Origin: Xenopus tropicalis
Lineage: Eukaryota; Chordata; Amphibia; Anura; Pipidae
Direction of reading: 5' to 3'
Assembly: GCF_000004195.4 (NCBI RefSeq)
Contig: NC_030684.2
Location: 105,973,929-106,037,928 of the forward strand
Length of the DNA: 64,000 nt
In this document: positions 11,701-26,700 of the stretch, one piece after another
Layout: each line of letters opens with the position of its first letter
How positions within the stretch are numbered: the first letter of the stretch is position 1
Notes under the pieces: model-generated
Database searches by the model: none
Seen by the model: the letters and a program-made list of their open reading frames with translations, nothing else
What the model was told of the DNA's origin: nothing
Made by a program: the position numbers and the translations under genes

Positions 11701-14700
11701 CATGAAATTTCATATCCCATAGTCAAATGCTAGAAAGTCTATGCCGCTCTAAATTGGGTATAGTTTATGGTGTGAATGTCAGTAAAGGGAGCTTACGTAT
11801 GGCAGCCTTCTCACTTGTATGGATATTAAGCTGAAAGAAAATTACCTCATTGACTCGAGGTTTGTTGACAATATTTTTTGCATGGGACGCATATCTCAGA
11901 GTACTCATCGTCTCGTTGTAGCTGCTACTCGCTGGTGACACGGCTGTAATAGCATCAAAATGATCAAACAATAAAACCTCTAAGAAAATTAGCCAGTGTA
12001 TACATTGCAATTACTTAATTTAAAGGGGTGGATCACCTTCATGTTAACATTTAGTATGTATGAATGGCCTATCCTTAGAAACTTTTCTTTATTATTTATA
12101 GTTTTTGAATTATTTGCAATGCAATTTCATTGTTATTGTTACTTCTTATTACTTATCTTTCTATTTAGGCCCTCTTCTATTCATATTCCTGTCTCTCTTT
12201 CAAACCACTGCCTGGTTGCTAGGTTAATTTGGGCCCAAGCAACCAGATAGCTACTAAATATCAAACTGGATAGCTGCTGAACAAAAAATAATAAAAAAAA
12301 AATAAAGACCAATTGCAAACTCTCACAAAACAACACTTACTACATTATCCTAAAAGTTAATTTAAAGGATCTTTCTTATCATCTGGTGCATTAAATTGAC
12401 TAGGCATATAATATCTAAGCAATGATTAGAATAGCAGATCAAGCATTCTTGTTTGATTGAATATATATCAATATATTTCAATTCAAAACAAGTACAAACA
12501 CATTATTATACACTGAATCAAAGGAGGCAGTGCCCTCCAGTGGCAAATTGTCATGCATGATGGTAGGCTACCTGCTTGATTTAAGGAGCAATATCTTGGA
12601 GTTATTTTCTCTTGCAATTTAAAAACTTGTTGTACAGACACAGGAGTTGCAGTTGCCATAGTATTTGGTGCAGCTCCCTTGCAGCCTATAAAGACTGCCT
12701 CGCTAGAGGAAAAGCAATAATGCATTCAAGAACAGAAATGTAAGGAATACAAGTGGCACCATAATTCTTTACTATTTAACATATATTTACTTTACTTAGA
12801 ATAATACGACAGAAGTAATATCAGAAAGATAGTTCAATCTTACTGGCTATCATGATGGTTTTTGAGTTCCCTCCGAGACTGTCCTTTAAAAGCCAGGTCA
12901 ATATAGAGTCTCTGTAGGGTACATATGGCTGGCGCTTTGATCCATTCATGCTGCCTCCAGAGGGGCTGCCCTGACTGCCGCTGTCCCCATCACTGGCTAT
13001 ACTATTGATACTTTGGCAGCTACTTGTCATTTGGGAATTTTGAGCTGTAAGAAGAAGGAATTAGACAATAGTTAATTGTGTGCAATAGCCCAATGGAAAC
13101 ACGATTAACACTATTAGCCATAAATACTATTAACAATGTTGCCCATTTAGATCATCAAGTGGCTCTTTGGTTGTTGAGGCCGGGCACCTCCCCGAAACAC
13201 GAGTCAGTCTTTTCCACTTTTTAACTATTTGATATATGGTGAACATGGGCATATTTACCACATATGGAGGTGGCCATCGAACACACATGTATGATAAATT
13301 TAAAAAAAAAAAGTGCATGAAAAAATCTCCACAGCCTGCCTCCTGATACTTGTGGCTAAATCCAGAAGTGATTGGCACATGGACAGGACAACAGAAATTT
13401 CTACACATATGGAGATTGCCAAGAGGAGGGGGTGGGTTGAGGTCTGGTGCCTAGGGCAGCCCTTGATCTAAAAAAAAAAAAACTCTGAAGTTGAATCCAG
13501 ATACATGGCCATAAGAAACACATGTACCATGTGAAAGGAAGTTTAGACACAAAGGGTGAGTGTGAGTAAATCTCTATTTAATTGTGGCTGTTATAGTAAT
13601 GACACATGTAGGCCTTTGAATGCAGCTACATCTGCCCACTCCGCTTCAAAAACACGTAGTGGTGATTAAAACTCTGTGTGTGCCATGGCTCCCTCTGCAC
13701 TGTAGCTCCACACATGCCAGCATATCAGCTATTGAGCACATACCTAAAGTAGAAATGACAATGCCCAGGGTTACTAGAGAGCGGTTGATGTTGGAGCCTT
13801 CAGTTAGACGGTCTTTGCAATATTCAGGAGAAGCTCTCTCACTAAGACACAAAAACCATGAATGGAATTGAAATAACATACAGTGGCATTAAACCCCAAA
13901 TAGGAAAACCCACACTGACCCCTTGGAAGGTTTTGCTCACCTTCCTGCCAAGTCCACCAAGTTAATCTTGCTTGTGATTTCTGTGGGAAGGTTATCTTCT
14001 AGCATGGCCTGTAAAGATGGATTGAATGGAAGGTGTCTCTATTTCTTAGTGCCAATATAAAGCTTCAGATGTTGCCTTTATTTAGATAAATCTATCATTG
14101 AGATGGGAGCAGCAAAGACTTACCTGTGTATACTGGATAGTAAAGATGGCATGGGATCGGCTGCTGGCATCATGGATGTGGGTTGCTGCTGTAATGCTGT
14201 TGGAAAGAAAAGGGCTGTTATATTTACTTTTTTATGTTCAGAACAAAGATTTTCCATCTGCTCCCTCATTTACTCAGTAAGAAACAGAATAAAAGTTTTT
14301 GTACAAGAGCTCTCACTCATACTGCAGTGCTGTACAACTGCATACATATCAAAGTAAGCTGAAATAATAAAGGTCGGATAGTTACATCCTCAAAAGAAAA
14401 TATTTCCAGGCCTGCTGTTTTTACCGGTTTTCCATGCCTTCCTCTAGCAAAGCGACCACTTGTTCATAACTCGTTACAACATGCTGGGACAAACCTGTTT
14501 CACAAGGGACAAAATGCAACATCAGTTGAATAATACACTTCTGCTCTATACTTCTATACTCCATGTGTTTAAGAGCATTTTCAAGCTGTTCTAAAATTCA
14601 GGGTAAATGCCATTAAGTATTGCACCATAAAATGCTACCTCTCTTGTACAGAGGCTGTGGAATCCACCCTAGTACAGGGATTTCCCAGGATTGCACCAGA

Positions 14701-17700
14701 TTTAGGCTGCCTGCCAAGAACATATTTACCCACTAGGGGGCAGCATATCCCCACAGTCAGCAGGGACAGAGACTGCACACATGATGCATTCAACTTCTCC
14801 TTGGAAGTGCAAACAACTTACACTGCTAAACGTACAAACATCTAATAGTGCCCAGGTTGGGCTCAATCAGAGCCCCAGCAATGCCAGGCAATAGTACTAA
14901 CCACTGAGACACATGCCACCATTCATTCCTTATTGATTGGTGTTTCTAGAAATACATTACACGGTTCATATATTGTAGTGCCCAATGTTTGGTCCCACAG
15001 AATGTATTGAGGTTTTACTGTATACATAGGAACCAAAGGAACCTCTCCTAGGAGTGGAACACTCACTGCCGGCCAATAGTTTCTTGGGCACAGGGAATGC
15101 AGGAGCCTGGACTTTTAGGAAATAATAAACTTCACAACTCATACACTTTAATTAAAAAGGCCATTTTACATTAGTATTAATATTGCCTTTATAGTGCCCC
15201 TGAGGGGAAAGTTAGGTTGCTAATCACGCACGCTGAAATCATCTTTAGCTGGCGCAATCGGCTGCTTTCATTTGTTAAAATAATACATTCATATAAAAAT
15301 ATTATGGTCCATGCTAAACACAGGCATGAAAGCAAAAAAAAGCTGCTCCCCAGGGCTCTCTCTGCTTCATGAGCCAAGTTTTCACATGCGCCTATTTTAG
15401 TTCATTACAGAGCTGCCATAGGGAAAAGGAAATTGAACAAAGCCACTTCTCTTCAGCGTTGCCCACACAAACAATTCCATGGTGTCATGTGTCATGCTGG
15501 ATCCAGTCTAGTGGCTGCAGACTACCAAGAAAATGGGATAAAGTTCTTAGCAAATACGCCAGTTAAAAGGCCAGCCTTTCCACAAAGATTGATATAATTT
15601 ATTTTTCTTTCCCTAAAGTCACAGCTGCCATTCTGCTTGTAGTAACAAGACATTATATACATATATACATTAGACAATACCTTAGCTGAGACAAGCAATT
15701 TTGCAGCTCCTATTGACATCCATATGTTAAATTCACAAATATTTTGTTCCAAGCATGATTTCCTCGAGCATACTGTAAATCTATAATTTGCCACGAAGCC
15801 TGACGAGTGAAAATGTAAATTACAACATGTGCTACATAGGACTCTTACTCAGATAGGCCCTCGCTAACGTGATGGAAGGAGTATATTGTTGTTAAACAGT
15901 GACTCATATTCTGAGGAGAAGAAATTGTGCACCACGGACAGCCAAATTCAGAACAATAACGCCATGTTTCCTTTGCAGCCTTATGCAGTAGCTGCAGTAG
16001 CAAAACAAAGAACAGCCAAAGCAATGTACACAAACACACAATTAAGGATTCATCCTGTGGGTTGATCTACCGCAACTGAACCAGACACCCTCAGTGGATA
16101 TCATCCATTCCAGAGGAAGAGAGTGGATCCTTGGTCTCTTAGCACTGTGGCCCTTGTGATAGGTGAGTATCTCCTGGGGATTTCTAACTCCAGCTAATTC
16201 TCCTGTTTGAAGCACAGAGCCGCTCTTACACACTAACCCTGACTGCCTTATTCCTCTGGGCCCTACTCTGACAGGTTCCTGGTCCCAATTTCAATACTAT
16301 TTTTCCAGCAATGAGTGAGGCCTACTTCAGCTTCCAGACCCTAAAATATGCTACTTGTCACCCCAAGTGGAACACAAAGAGCTTAGCACATGGGATCCCA
16401 ACCCTCAGTAAAGGAACAGGACCTATCCACAATGCACCAACCAATGGAAATGATCTTTCTCCCGTACAGCATATATGTTTATTTTTTACAGGATATGCCA
16501 TATAGATGACACTCACTGTTCACCCACTTACACTGGTGGCGAAACCATTCCATATTGTAGCCACAACTGCACCAGAGAGAATCACTGCAGTGAAAAAAAA
16601 CATAGCTTCCGAATAAGCCTCAACCCTAATAGTTGCTGTCAAGACCATGGTGTGTTTGTTTAACCAGAGTTTCCTTCCTCTACAGACTGTGTCAGAAGTT
16701 TAAAGTAACAGTGCATACCTTGGACGTATGGGCCTCTCTCTGGATGTTCCCTAACGCGGAGAGTATAAGGCTTTTTCTGCTCAGACTTGTGCAATAAATC
16801 TCTGACACGTTCATTGTAGATTTCCAGAAAGCTAAAACATATCACAAAGAGCAAATAATTGGTTTCCTGCTTGCTTATTATGTGACAAATATAAAATACA
16901 GAGGGCATACTTGGCAAACATAGATAGAGGTATCGCTATAAACAATTTAGAGTTTTTATTTTGCAGGGTGTCTCTTGGCCCCTTACCTGACTTCAGTCCT
17001 GCAGGAGTTTGGAGCTTCAGGAGAACCTTCATCATAAGAAAAGAGACCCTGCAAATGGCACAGACAAGAGTATTACTGGTTTGGTACATAGTCAATACCT
17101 CTGACTGTGCAGGAGAATAGAAATCAGTATCTTAGAATTATTTTATATATGGAAAATAATTCTAAGATAAAAATGTTTTTGAAACGTGGGAACACGTACC
17201 TCACAAATACGTGGTGTCAGACCAATGGAAGCCTGCAGGAATGGAAGAACAATGTGCTGTTAGCACTGGGTGATAGGCAAGTTCTGTCTGCAGTGCAGTT
17301 ACTATAGCATCATACTACACAGCACCTTTCTTTTCTCTTCTGCTGAATCTCTCAGTGACTAAAAGCTGCCCATTTATGCACATATATTGTTGTCAGAAAC
17401 AACATTTCTGTGTCATGGCTGTTTCTGCAATCAGACAGGTTGGAAAATTCCAGTTGTGTCCCTTTGTTTTTATGATAATGTCTGTATGTATATGTCCAAT
17501 CTAGTGATAAAAACATTATCAACATCTGCAGACCCATATGCTGACCATTGTCATGATGGATGAATGGTGGGACTTGATAGTCAGCATATTTTTTACAGAT
17601 TGGTGCCCCTTTTGTGCATTTTGTATTGTATATTGCAGTTTTTTTTGGGAACCAAGCCAGCCTGTATATATGAAGCAAAGGGAAGAAGACTGCATTCAGT

Positions 17701-20700
17701 GGCATATTGCCAGGCAACTAGTACAGGACATGTCATGCATAAAAGGGGAATCACTTCCAGGGAAGCAAGGGCCATTCTGCCCATGAATAAGTCATTGTCT
17801 GCACAAATATTCAGTATTATCATTAACATGTTCTCTGAATTGTTTTGGCATCAATCCATAAAATGTTGTTTTTTGTTTTTTTTTTTTTAAGTGGTTTGAT
17901 CAACATAGATAAATTTGCAAAGTCGATATAAAGATTTGCCTACTGAAGGGGAAAGGTGTTCAACTATGCACACCAGAAAGTTTTCTTATAAGCAGACACC
18001 TATTGTATAGGTGGTAGTGGTTATGAGGTGAGCATTCTTTAGCTTTTTAATAATGAGTTTGATGAGATAGGAGAGACCTAGGTAATCTATTATAGGGCTA
18101 GGGAAGATAGGTGCACTGATGGCTTTAATAAGGGATTAGCTCTCCTGTTTCACCTAATGTGAGTGGCCCTGCAATCAATTCAGTGCTCAAAACAGAAAAC
18201 CCGACTGATCCATGATTGAGTTGATGCATGTGTTTGGGGTCATCAGTTGTTCTGTAAGTGCAAGGGCCCAACATTCCTTACTTAACAATTTTGATCCTTC
18301 TAATTTTTTCAACTTTAGGCAATTCTGTCTGCATCTAAATATTTCTTAATGCCCCTCTTGCTTAGTGAAGTGCCCTGTGTTGGCATGATGCTCTTACAAG
18401 AGACTTTTCTTCCTGCAAGCTCTGATCCACCTTGTTTTCATATCTGATTTAAAGTAGCTATCACATATCAACTTTAGAGCAGCCATCAAATCTACAACCA
18501 AAGGGGACCCCTAAATCAATACTTAGGGTTCCTAATGGGAGCCCTGCCAGGGGGCAGCCCATAAACCAATTCAATTAATCATACGGCTAACTGAACAGAT
18601 AATACTCACTGGTGTCCCCATCATGGTATAGGTTTTCCCTGATCCTGTCTGTCCATATGCAAAGAGGCAAACATTATAACCACTGATGGCTTCTGAAAGG
18701 ACTAATGTACCCAGATCCTGAAAAACCTGCAATGGAATATAATGGCAAAAGTTAATACAGACAAAATATGAACACATACAAAAATACAGTTTAGCAACTA
18801 TTGAATACCATCATACATAAAGTTTTACATTGATGTATAACAAACATTCTTACATTGTAATATATTCTCTATATTTATCTAACATGAGAAGATTTGTCAC
18901 CAGGACACCAGTTTTCCCGCTACAAAGCCTAAACTGGCACATAGTACATAAGACTACCTCCCAAAGATGTTGGGTGGCTGCTGCATACTTAGTCTTGTCT
19001 CTAAGAATGTTTTTGGGGCACATATTTCAATGTACAGTACCTGCTAGCTTTAAATTAAGCAAAAAGGAACTCCTGCAGTACTAGCCTAGCCCAAACACTA
19101 GTTTTGATCAATGTCTAAACAGTCATAACTGAGTGAACTGTCCAATCAACCTCTTGGAGGCTAAAAGGAGAAATTGTGTGGACCAATGACCTAGTCTGAG
19201 TGTGTCTGAGTTACTTCAAAGTAAGGGCATTTTGGCCAACTAGTTATTACAAATGCTCACTAATCTGCCTGCGGAACAATCAATCAGTTATCACACATAC
19301 ACCAACCCCAGATACAAAACTGGGGCAACCCGTCAGCTCCTCAAATCTCCTCCCATCTTTATTGACATTTCATACCCATCAAATATTCAGTGTTATTATC
19401 ATTAACATGTTCAACCCAAACATTGGGTTTTTTACATTAAAAGTGGTTAAATCAACATGTACAAATACGGTATGTAAACTCTGTATAAAGATTTGCCTAC
19501 TAAATTATCCTTGCCTAAGTCTGTGCACACAAGAAAATGACACTTAGTATGACTGAGAGGCAGGGGATATTTTTACTGCACAGATGGGAGGATTTTGGTA
19601 TGAAAATACATACTTTTGCGATTCAGCGCAAAAATCTGGACTGTCTGTACTCAAAGCCAATGCTGTGCCAGCAGTCCACACTGAGATAGAAACAGATCTG
19701 TTTATTCTTCACCAACATAGAAAATGCCTGGTATGACATAGCTCTTACATCCAGAATTGTGCTTCTCTAGTAAAACAGGCTCTAATATGCGTGACCTATG
19801 AACCAATACAGACTGTGATCCTTCCTCCTGCATTGTGTAAAGAGATATAACAGTGCACAAAGCTGAAAGACAAGGTAACAGCAGGAAGATTCCAAGCTAT
19901 AGACATAGGTCTTTTATTGCTGAAAGCCCTTCGACCAGTGCAGGCCAGTCATGCATTACGGATTCCCAATAGTTAAATGAGTAGAGCAAACAGTGTCACA
20001 GCACATTATTTTTAGTACATTAACAAAAAAAAATCAAGCTTTTTATTGTGGATATTATACAATGTTTACTTTTTGTAAGCAACTTCCCAAGTGAACAGAG
20101 CTTTAAAGCAACACACCTTACCAAGCACTTGTGCATTTAAACAAACAAGATATCAATCGTGTTGCTCACGTTTAGTTCACAAACATCTACCAAAGGGAAA
20201 GCATTATTTTCCATTTATTTACATTTACATAGACAAATTTAATATACAGAAGTTGTCCAAACAACATTGTTCTAATCCATTCTTTGCTGCCACTTTCTAA
20301 ATTGTAGCAGAACTGATTACTGATTGGTTGTTGTTATTATTACCTGCACTGGTGCAAGTACGCAATGATTAGGGAAGCAACAAATCGATCATTTTTGCAC
20401 ATATCCAATCATCCACAAAAGGTTTAGATGAATACAAAGTCTGATGGGCATATTTAAATTTGAGATAAAAAAATTGCTTCATCTGTGATCTGGATCAGTT
20501 GTCCAGAGCTGTAAAGTCACAACTCTTTAGGGCTCTGGCACACGGGGAGATTAGTCGCCCGCGACAAAACTCCCTGTTCGCGGGCGACTTGCCGAAATCG
20601 CGCCGCCGCGTGTGCCATCCCACCGGCTACTTACATTTTCGCCGGTGGGATGGCAGGTGATGGCAACTCGGGGAGATTAGTCGCCCGCGAACAGGGAGTT

Positions 20701-23700
20701 TTGTCGCGGGCAACTAATCTCCCTGTGTGCCAGAGCCCTTAAGGGTTTGGAATTAGTTAGCCAGAACACTGAAGATTCTGGCAAATTTTTAAAAAATGGC
20801 TGGGATTCAGCCAAATCTGAACAAATCCTGGATTTGTTGCATTTCTACTTATAACAGTAAAGGAGCTCCACATAATATCATGTAATAATACACTAAACTG
20901 ACTCCAGAATGTTAACTACATGTATAATATAATCTAGTTCCACTTGCCTTTCCCTCCCTTCCCAGTTTGGCATTTTTACTTTTAGGAGGTCTATGACTTA
21001 ACTAAATCCATATGAAGAAAACTCTATTAATACATTAGATGCACATGGTAGAAAACTTGCACCATTGATATTCATAGAGAAATGCTTTAGATCAGTGCTG
21101 TCCAACTGGCGGCCCGCGGGCCGCATGCGGCCCTCGACCCCCCTCTGTGTGGCCCCCCACCTGTCTGGCTGCTTTGATGGCTTACCTTTGAGTAAGCATT
21201 AAATGGTATCAGTACTGAGATTAACTGGCCCCCTGCATGGTTCTCACCTCAGATTCAGCCTGTAATCCCTCTGTATTGTTTAAAAATGTAATCCCCTGTG
21301 TTTTTCACACCTTTTAATACCTGCATTGTTCACCCCCTGCAGTGTTCACACCTCAGGCTCAGACTGTAATCACTCCCATTGTTCACTTCTTCACACCTCA
21401 GACATAGGTACTGTAGGCAGAGTATGGCACATACAGCCAGCATAGGGCAGGTAGAGTATGACACACACAGGCAGCATAGGTCAGTGAGGGTTTGGCACAA
21501 ACAGGAAGGGTAGGGCAGGCAGAGTATGGCACACACAGGCAGGGTAGGCCAGGCAGAGTATGGCACACACAGGCAGGGTAGGGCAGGCAGAGTATGGCAC
21601 ACAGAGGCAGCATAGAGAAGGCAGAGTATGGCACACACAGGCAGGGTAGGACAGGCAGAGTATGGCACACACAGAGAGCATAGGACAGGCAGAGTGCTGC
21701 CTGTGTGTGCCATACTCTGCTTGCCCTATGCTGCTTGTGGGAGGTGAACCTGGCAGGGGTTTGTTGTGGGAGTTTGTTAGCAGTTGGAAATAGCCATTAA
21801 ATGGTCCCTAAGGTGTGTAATTATGTACTGGGGGTTGCTCTGCTATCCACAGGGGAGGAGGAGGCATATGGAATTTAAGGGTATATCTTAATATTGTAAG
21901 AAATCGTGTATTTGGGTGCCATTATTTGTGATATATATAAATATATATGTGTGTTTGTGGCTCTATTGTGTTATACACTGAGTATGGGGGGAGCTCTACT
22001 GATTACTAAACTGATTACTATAAACCAGTTTTTCAAGTTGCACCCGAAGCCAAATCTCCATATCTAAGGGTTTTTCTGTGGATGGTGGGACAGTACGTCT
22101 CAGAGAAGCCATAAAACTCAACAGTTACTGACCAATGGGCAAGGTGTGGTTTTTTATCAACCCCATCTGATCAGTTGGTATGTGGGGGGCAGTGGCTGAA
22201 AGGTGCATAAAGGTGGGCTGGACAGTGGTCAAGAGAGCAACCTGGGGGGAGCAACCTGGTGGAAGAACCTGGGAGGAGCACCTGGGGACTGGATCAGAAG
22301 TGACTGGGCAGGATGTGAGACAGACCGGAGAGAGAAGGCCATGGCAAGGAATCAGACCACCATGTTCTTTGTTCATCGGTAGCTATAATGTAGATTTTGT
22401 CATTAATCTGTAAATGTAAATAATGTATAAATATTGTGTTTGTTAACTAATCATTTAAGTGTAACCGTCCATTGATTTGCTACTCAATATATTCATTTTA
22501 ATATACACTTATTCGTGTGGGTTATTTGTCTGCTTCTCAAAAGAACCGAAACCCTAGTAAGAGGGGTGATTAATATTATTATTAATATTATATTATTATT
22601 ATTATATATAGTTCGAATCTTACAATATGACATAATTCTTTCACATATGAATGATGGTTGATATCCCCACAGTAAGGACCAAGCATTTGGGATTTTGCTG
22701 TGCTACCACCATTGTGATAAAATAGGTGTGGTTTGAAGTGGGTGTGGTTTCAAAAAGGGGAGTGGTCAAAACTGGCTTCCATTAGCGGCCCTCCACCATG
22801 TATGCTAGAGAAATTCCGGCCCTCGGCACCGTAGAAGTTGGACAGCACTGCTTTAGATGCTTTGTCCAGCCTGCTCTGTCTCTACGCTTAATGTCACTTA
22901 GGGCGTAAACCACTCTTTTCAAACCCATTTTATTCATTAGTTAACATCTTGGCAATGAGGTTAACCACTGTTACGGGGTGGATCTTTCAGGAACTCCCCA
23001 TTCTCGGAAGACAACAAGAGTCCACATAAGTTTGAAGAACCAGTGGACCCTAAAATGTATTTTTCTTGTAATAATACTGGGAAAGGCCATGCAATCCATA
23101 TTTTGTGTTTTTTCCAATGGCTCTACATTAGACATCTCTGATCTGCACTGCTATCAAGCCCATGCTCAGATGCATCCAGGAATAAGTTGAAGTTGGGCCG
23201 AGAAAATTCTGTACACGACTTCAATTATTTTATTACTTTTTAAAAATGGCTCTGATTTAACATCTGTTTTCACTCAGTTAGATTGCACATATGAGCAGAG
23301 TATTTAAGGTTTTATATTTCATCCTAATACACACAGTTAGTCAGCAAAGATATCATACTCTGCAGCTGTGGATGAAACGGAATGTACAGATAAAACAATG
23401 CAAATTCAACAGTAGCCAGCCTAATGCAGCGAACAGCACCAGCTTAAACAACATCACTGGATTTTATGGATAAATCAGTTGGATTCTATGGATAATAATT
23501 CCCTATATTTTGAAGCTTTCTGTATAATGGATTTACAGATAATAGATCCAATTCATTCAGTAGTAAGTAACTTTATTTCATTTCCAAAGAACACAAAAAA
23601 CAATCCCAGCAGTGTCAGGAACCACAAAAATATTGTAACTATCAGTCAAGACTGAGAAGAGTTTGGTTGGCTTATTATGTATAGAACAAGTTGGTGGATA

Positions 23701-26700
23701 TGTAGGTCCGCAATGTAACACTATCAGGGTCTGACTGGGCCACCAGGGCACCAGGAAAAAACCTGGTGGGCCCTGGCCCTGACCTGATCCATGATGGACA
23801 TTCCCTCAGCCCCTGGTTTTCCTCCCCCCAAGGGACCGATATCGGCAGCTACAATCGGCCCGTGTATGGGGACCTTAAGCAACAACAGACAGATAAGGTA
23901 AGATATAAGGAGGGCCATGCCCAAAGGAGTACTACAATTCATTCTTTAGTCAATTAACCAAGCACAGGCAGACAAATTAACCATTACCTTTTTTTTTATG
24001 TATTGGAAATGTGTATAAAGAAGGCATAAAATGCTATAAAAACTAGATATTTGGTTTTGGTAATAATACAAACTTTAAAAAAAAATGTTAACAAATTCAG
24101 CTTAATTCTAGGCCCTTATGTATTGTATTGTAAGTAGCCCCAGGTAGGGTGTTTCTAAAGACTGCAATACACGGGCAGATATCATACTGTACAGAGCTAT
24201 ATACAGTGGCTTGCAAAAGTATTCGGCCCCCTTGAACTTTTCCACATTTTGTCACATTACAGCCACAAACATGAATCAATTTTATTGGAATTCCACGTGA
24301 AAGACCAATACAAATTGGTGTACACGTGAGAAGTGGAACGAAAATCATACATGATTCCAAACATTTTTTACAAATAAATACTGTAAGTGCAAAGTGGGGT
24401 GTGCGTAATTATTCAGCCCCCTGAGTCAATACTTTGTAGAAGCACCTTTTGCTGCAATTCCAGCTGCCAGGCTTTTAGGGTATGTCTCTACCAGCTTTGC
24501 ACATCTAGAGACTGAAATCCTTGCCCATTCTTCTTTGCAAAACAGCTCCAGCTCAGTCAGATTAGATGGACAGCGTTTGTGAACAGCAGTTTTCAGATCT
24601 TGCCACAGATTCTCCATTGGATTTAGATCTGGACTTTGACTGGGCCATTCTAACACATGGATATGTTTTGTTTTAAACCATTCCATTGTTGCCCTGGCTT
24701 TATGTTTAGGGTCGTTGTCCTGCTGGAAAGTGAACCTCCGCCCCAGTCTCAAGTCTTTTGCAGACTCCAAGAGATTTTCTTCCAAGATTGCCCTGTATTT
24801 GGCTCCATCCATCTTCCCATCAACTCTGAGCAGCTTCCCTGTCCCTGCTGAAGAGAAGCACCCCCAGAGCATGATGCAGCCACCACCATATTTGACAGTG
24901 GGGATGGTGTGTTCAGAGTGATGTGCAGTGTTAGTTTCCGCCACACATAGCGTACTGACATTAGATTACACACAGGGGCACTCTATTTAGTCATTAGCAC
25001 TCATCAGGCAATGTCTATGGGCAACTGACTGCACTCAGACCAAAGGGGGCTGAATAATTACGCACACCCCACTTTGCAGTTATTTATTTGTAAAAAATGT
25101 TTGGAATCATGTATGATTTTCGTTCCACTTCTCACGTGTACACCACTTTGTATTGGTCTTTCACGTGGAATTCCAAAAAAATTGATTCATGTTTGTGGCT
25201 GTAATGTGACAAAATGTGGAAAAGTTCAAGGGGGCCGAATACTTTTGCAAGCCACTGTACATAAGTAGTGCTTTATAAATAAAGATATACATACATACAT
25301 ACATGCATACAGTATCAAATTCATAGGCCCACGGGCAAAACAGACTGATACCATACGAGGGTCCATATACAGTAACGATTATCAATTTTAACACGGTTCC
25401 GTACACCTTAAAATCTAGCACCCTGGGAAAAGTTGGCTAGAAACGAGCACATATTAATACAATGTGGTTTTCGAAAGCACCTGACTAGTAAAAGAGGAGG
25501 GAGAGTCTGTGTATTTTTGGGGGGGGGGGTCATTTAATTCTCAGTATATAAAACTTACCAATTTCTGCTCCAGATTCTGGAAAATTATTAGACAAATATA
25601 TTAACAGTACCCTAAAATCCCTGTAATAAAAATACAATGCTGTTTCCTTGGGTCCCTCTTGTTGCTCAGATTGCTAAGTATTCTCTGTAGAAAAGATTTG
25701 CATGGGAGTAAAAATAACAGTGTTTATTTCTAAGGCGTTTCCTCTGTCCAGCAGTTTGGCCAAAAAGTGTTGTCATGCAGTTTGTCCTTATCTGACTCCA
25801 GATTCCTACTTCCTTTTCAACACAAGATATTCCTTATTGTAGAGGTCAGGGATTTGCAACCTGTGGTTAATGAATTACATCTATCTGCACTCACTTGGGT
25901 TTCTGGGAGCTGTAGTTCAAGAACTGCTGGGCAGCCACAGCACTAGGAAACAGGTATGTGAGTCTGACAAAAAGTGATATTATTCATTCCCAGTAGCATC
26001 CAAGAAACAAATTGAAATGCTCCAAATGTGCCAGCACAGAAATCGTGCGGAAAATGGCAGGGAAATTAAGTGTAGCTTTGAGGATAGGAACAATGGACAG
26101 CATACATAGAATTAGATTTTTTGCCCAAAGCACCATGTGAGGGATGAATATAGGTATATAATTATGGAGGAGGAGCATATGAATATTTTCTGCCTCCAGT
26201 GTTATACTAGGAATAAATGCAAACTGCACCTAAAATATTCTGCTACGTGAATATGTGGCACTGAGTAAACAAAATGCAAATAAGGAATAAGTTAATGCTA
26301 AGCCCCCACTCCATGTGATATAAGAAATGTTTGGGAGTTTTGCTTCTCAATAAAAGCTTTTTCCAGTAAGTAATTGGCCACTGTAATACCCATGTAACCT
26401 ATCTGCTATACAAGAGGTCACAACCCCTTTACCTGAACAGTACCCTGTTATGCAAGTGGAGCCAACATGTCCAGATCTTTCTCCAGTCGCTTATAAAGCT
26501 AAAGGTTATTCACATGGATTGCTGTAGCACAAATTAGTATATGGTGCAACCCAATAAGGTTTTGTCAAGGGGCCCTAAAGCCCTAGTCTGCGGACACAAG
26601 AATGTCTCCAGGCGGACAAGTAGCCCCAGGGTTAGCTGAGAATTTGGCCAAGCCCTCAGAAAGCTATGAGCACTGCACATTTGTGTGTATACAGGGTGGC

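Larger units (their letters stand above)
21093..22850 (+). mobile_element. Non-autonomous hAT element, copy 3, with a solo LTR inside
   Basis: Terminal repeats CAGTGCTGTCCAACT and AGTTGGACAGCACTG are intact and flanked by a perfect 8-bp duplication, CTTTAGAT (21,085-21,092 and 22,851-22,858). This fixes the superfamily as hAT. It contains the 34-bp minisatellite (21,413-21,735) and an inserted solo LTR (21,895-22,624). No transposase frame. Confidence 0.93.

Noticed and set aside
24657..24921. Plus-strand frames in the Tc1 element
   Set aside because: They are antisense shadows of the transposase fragment.
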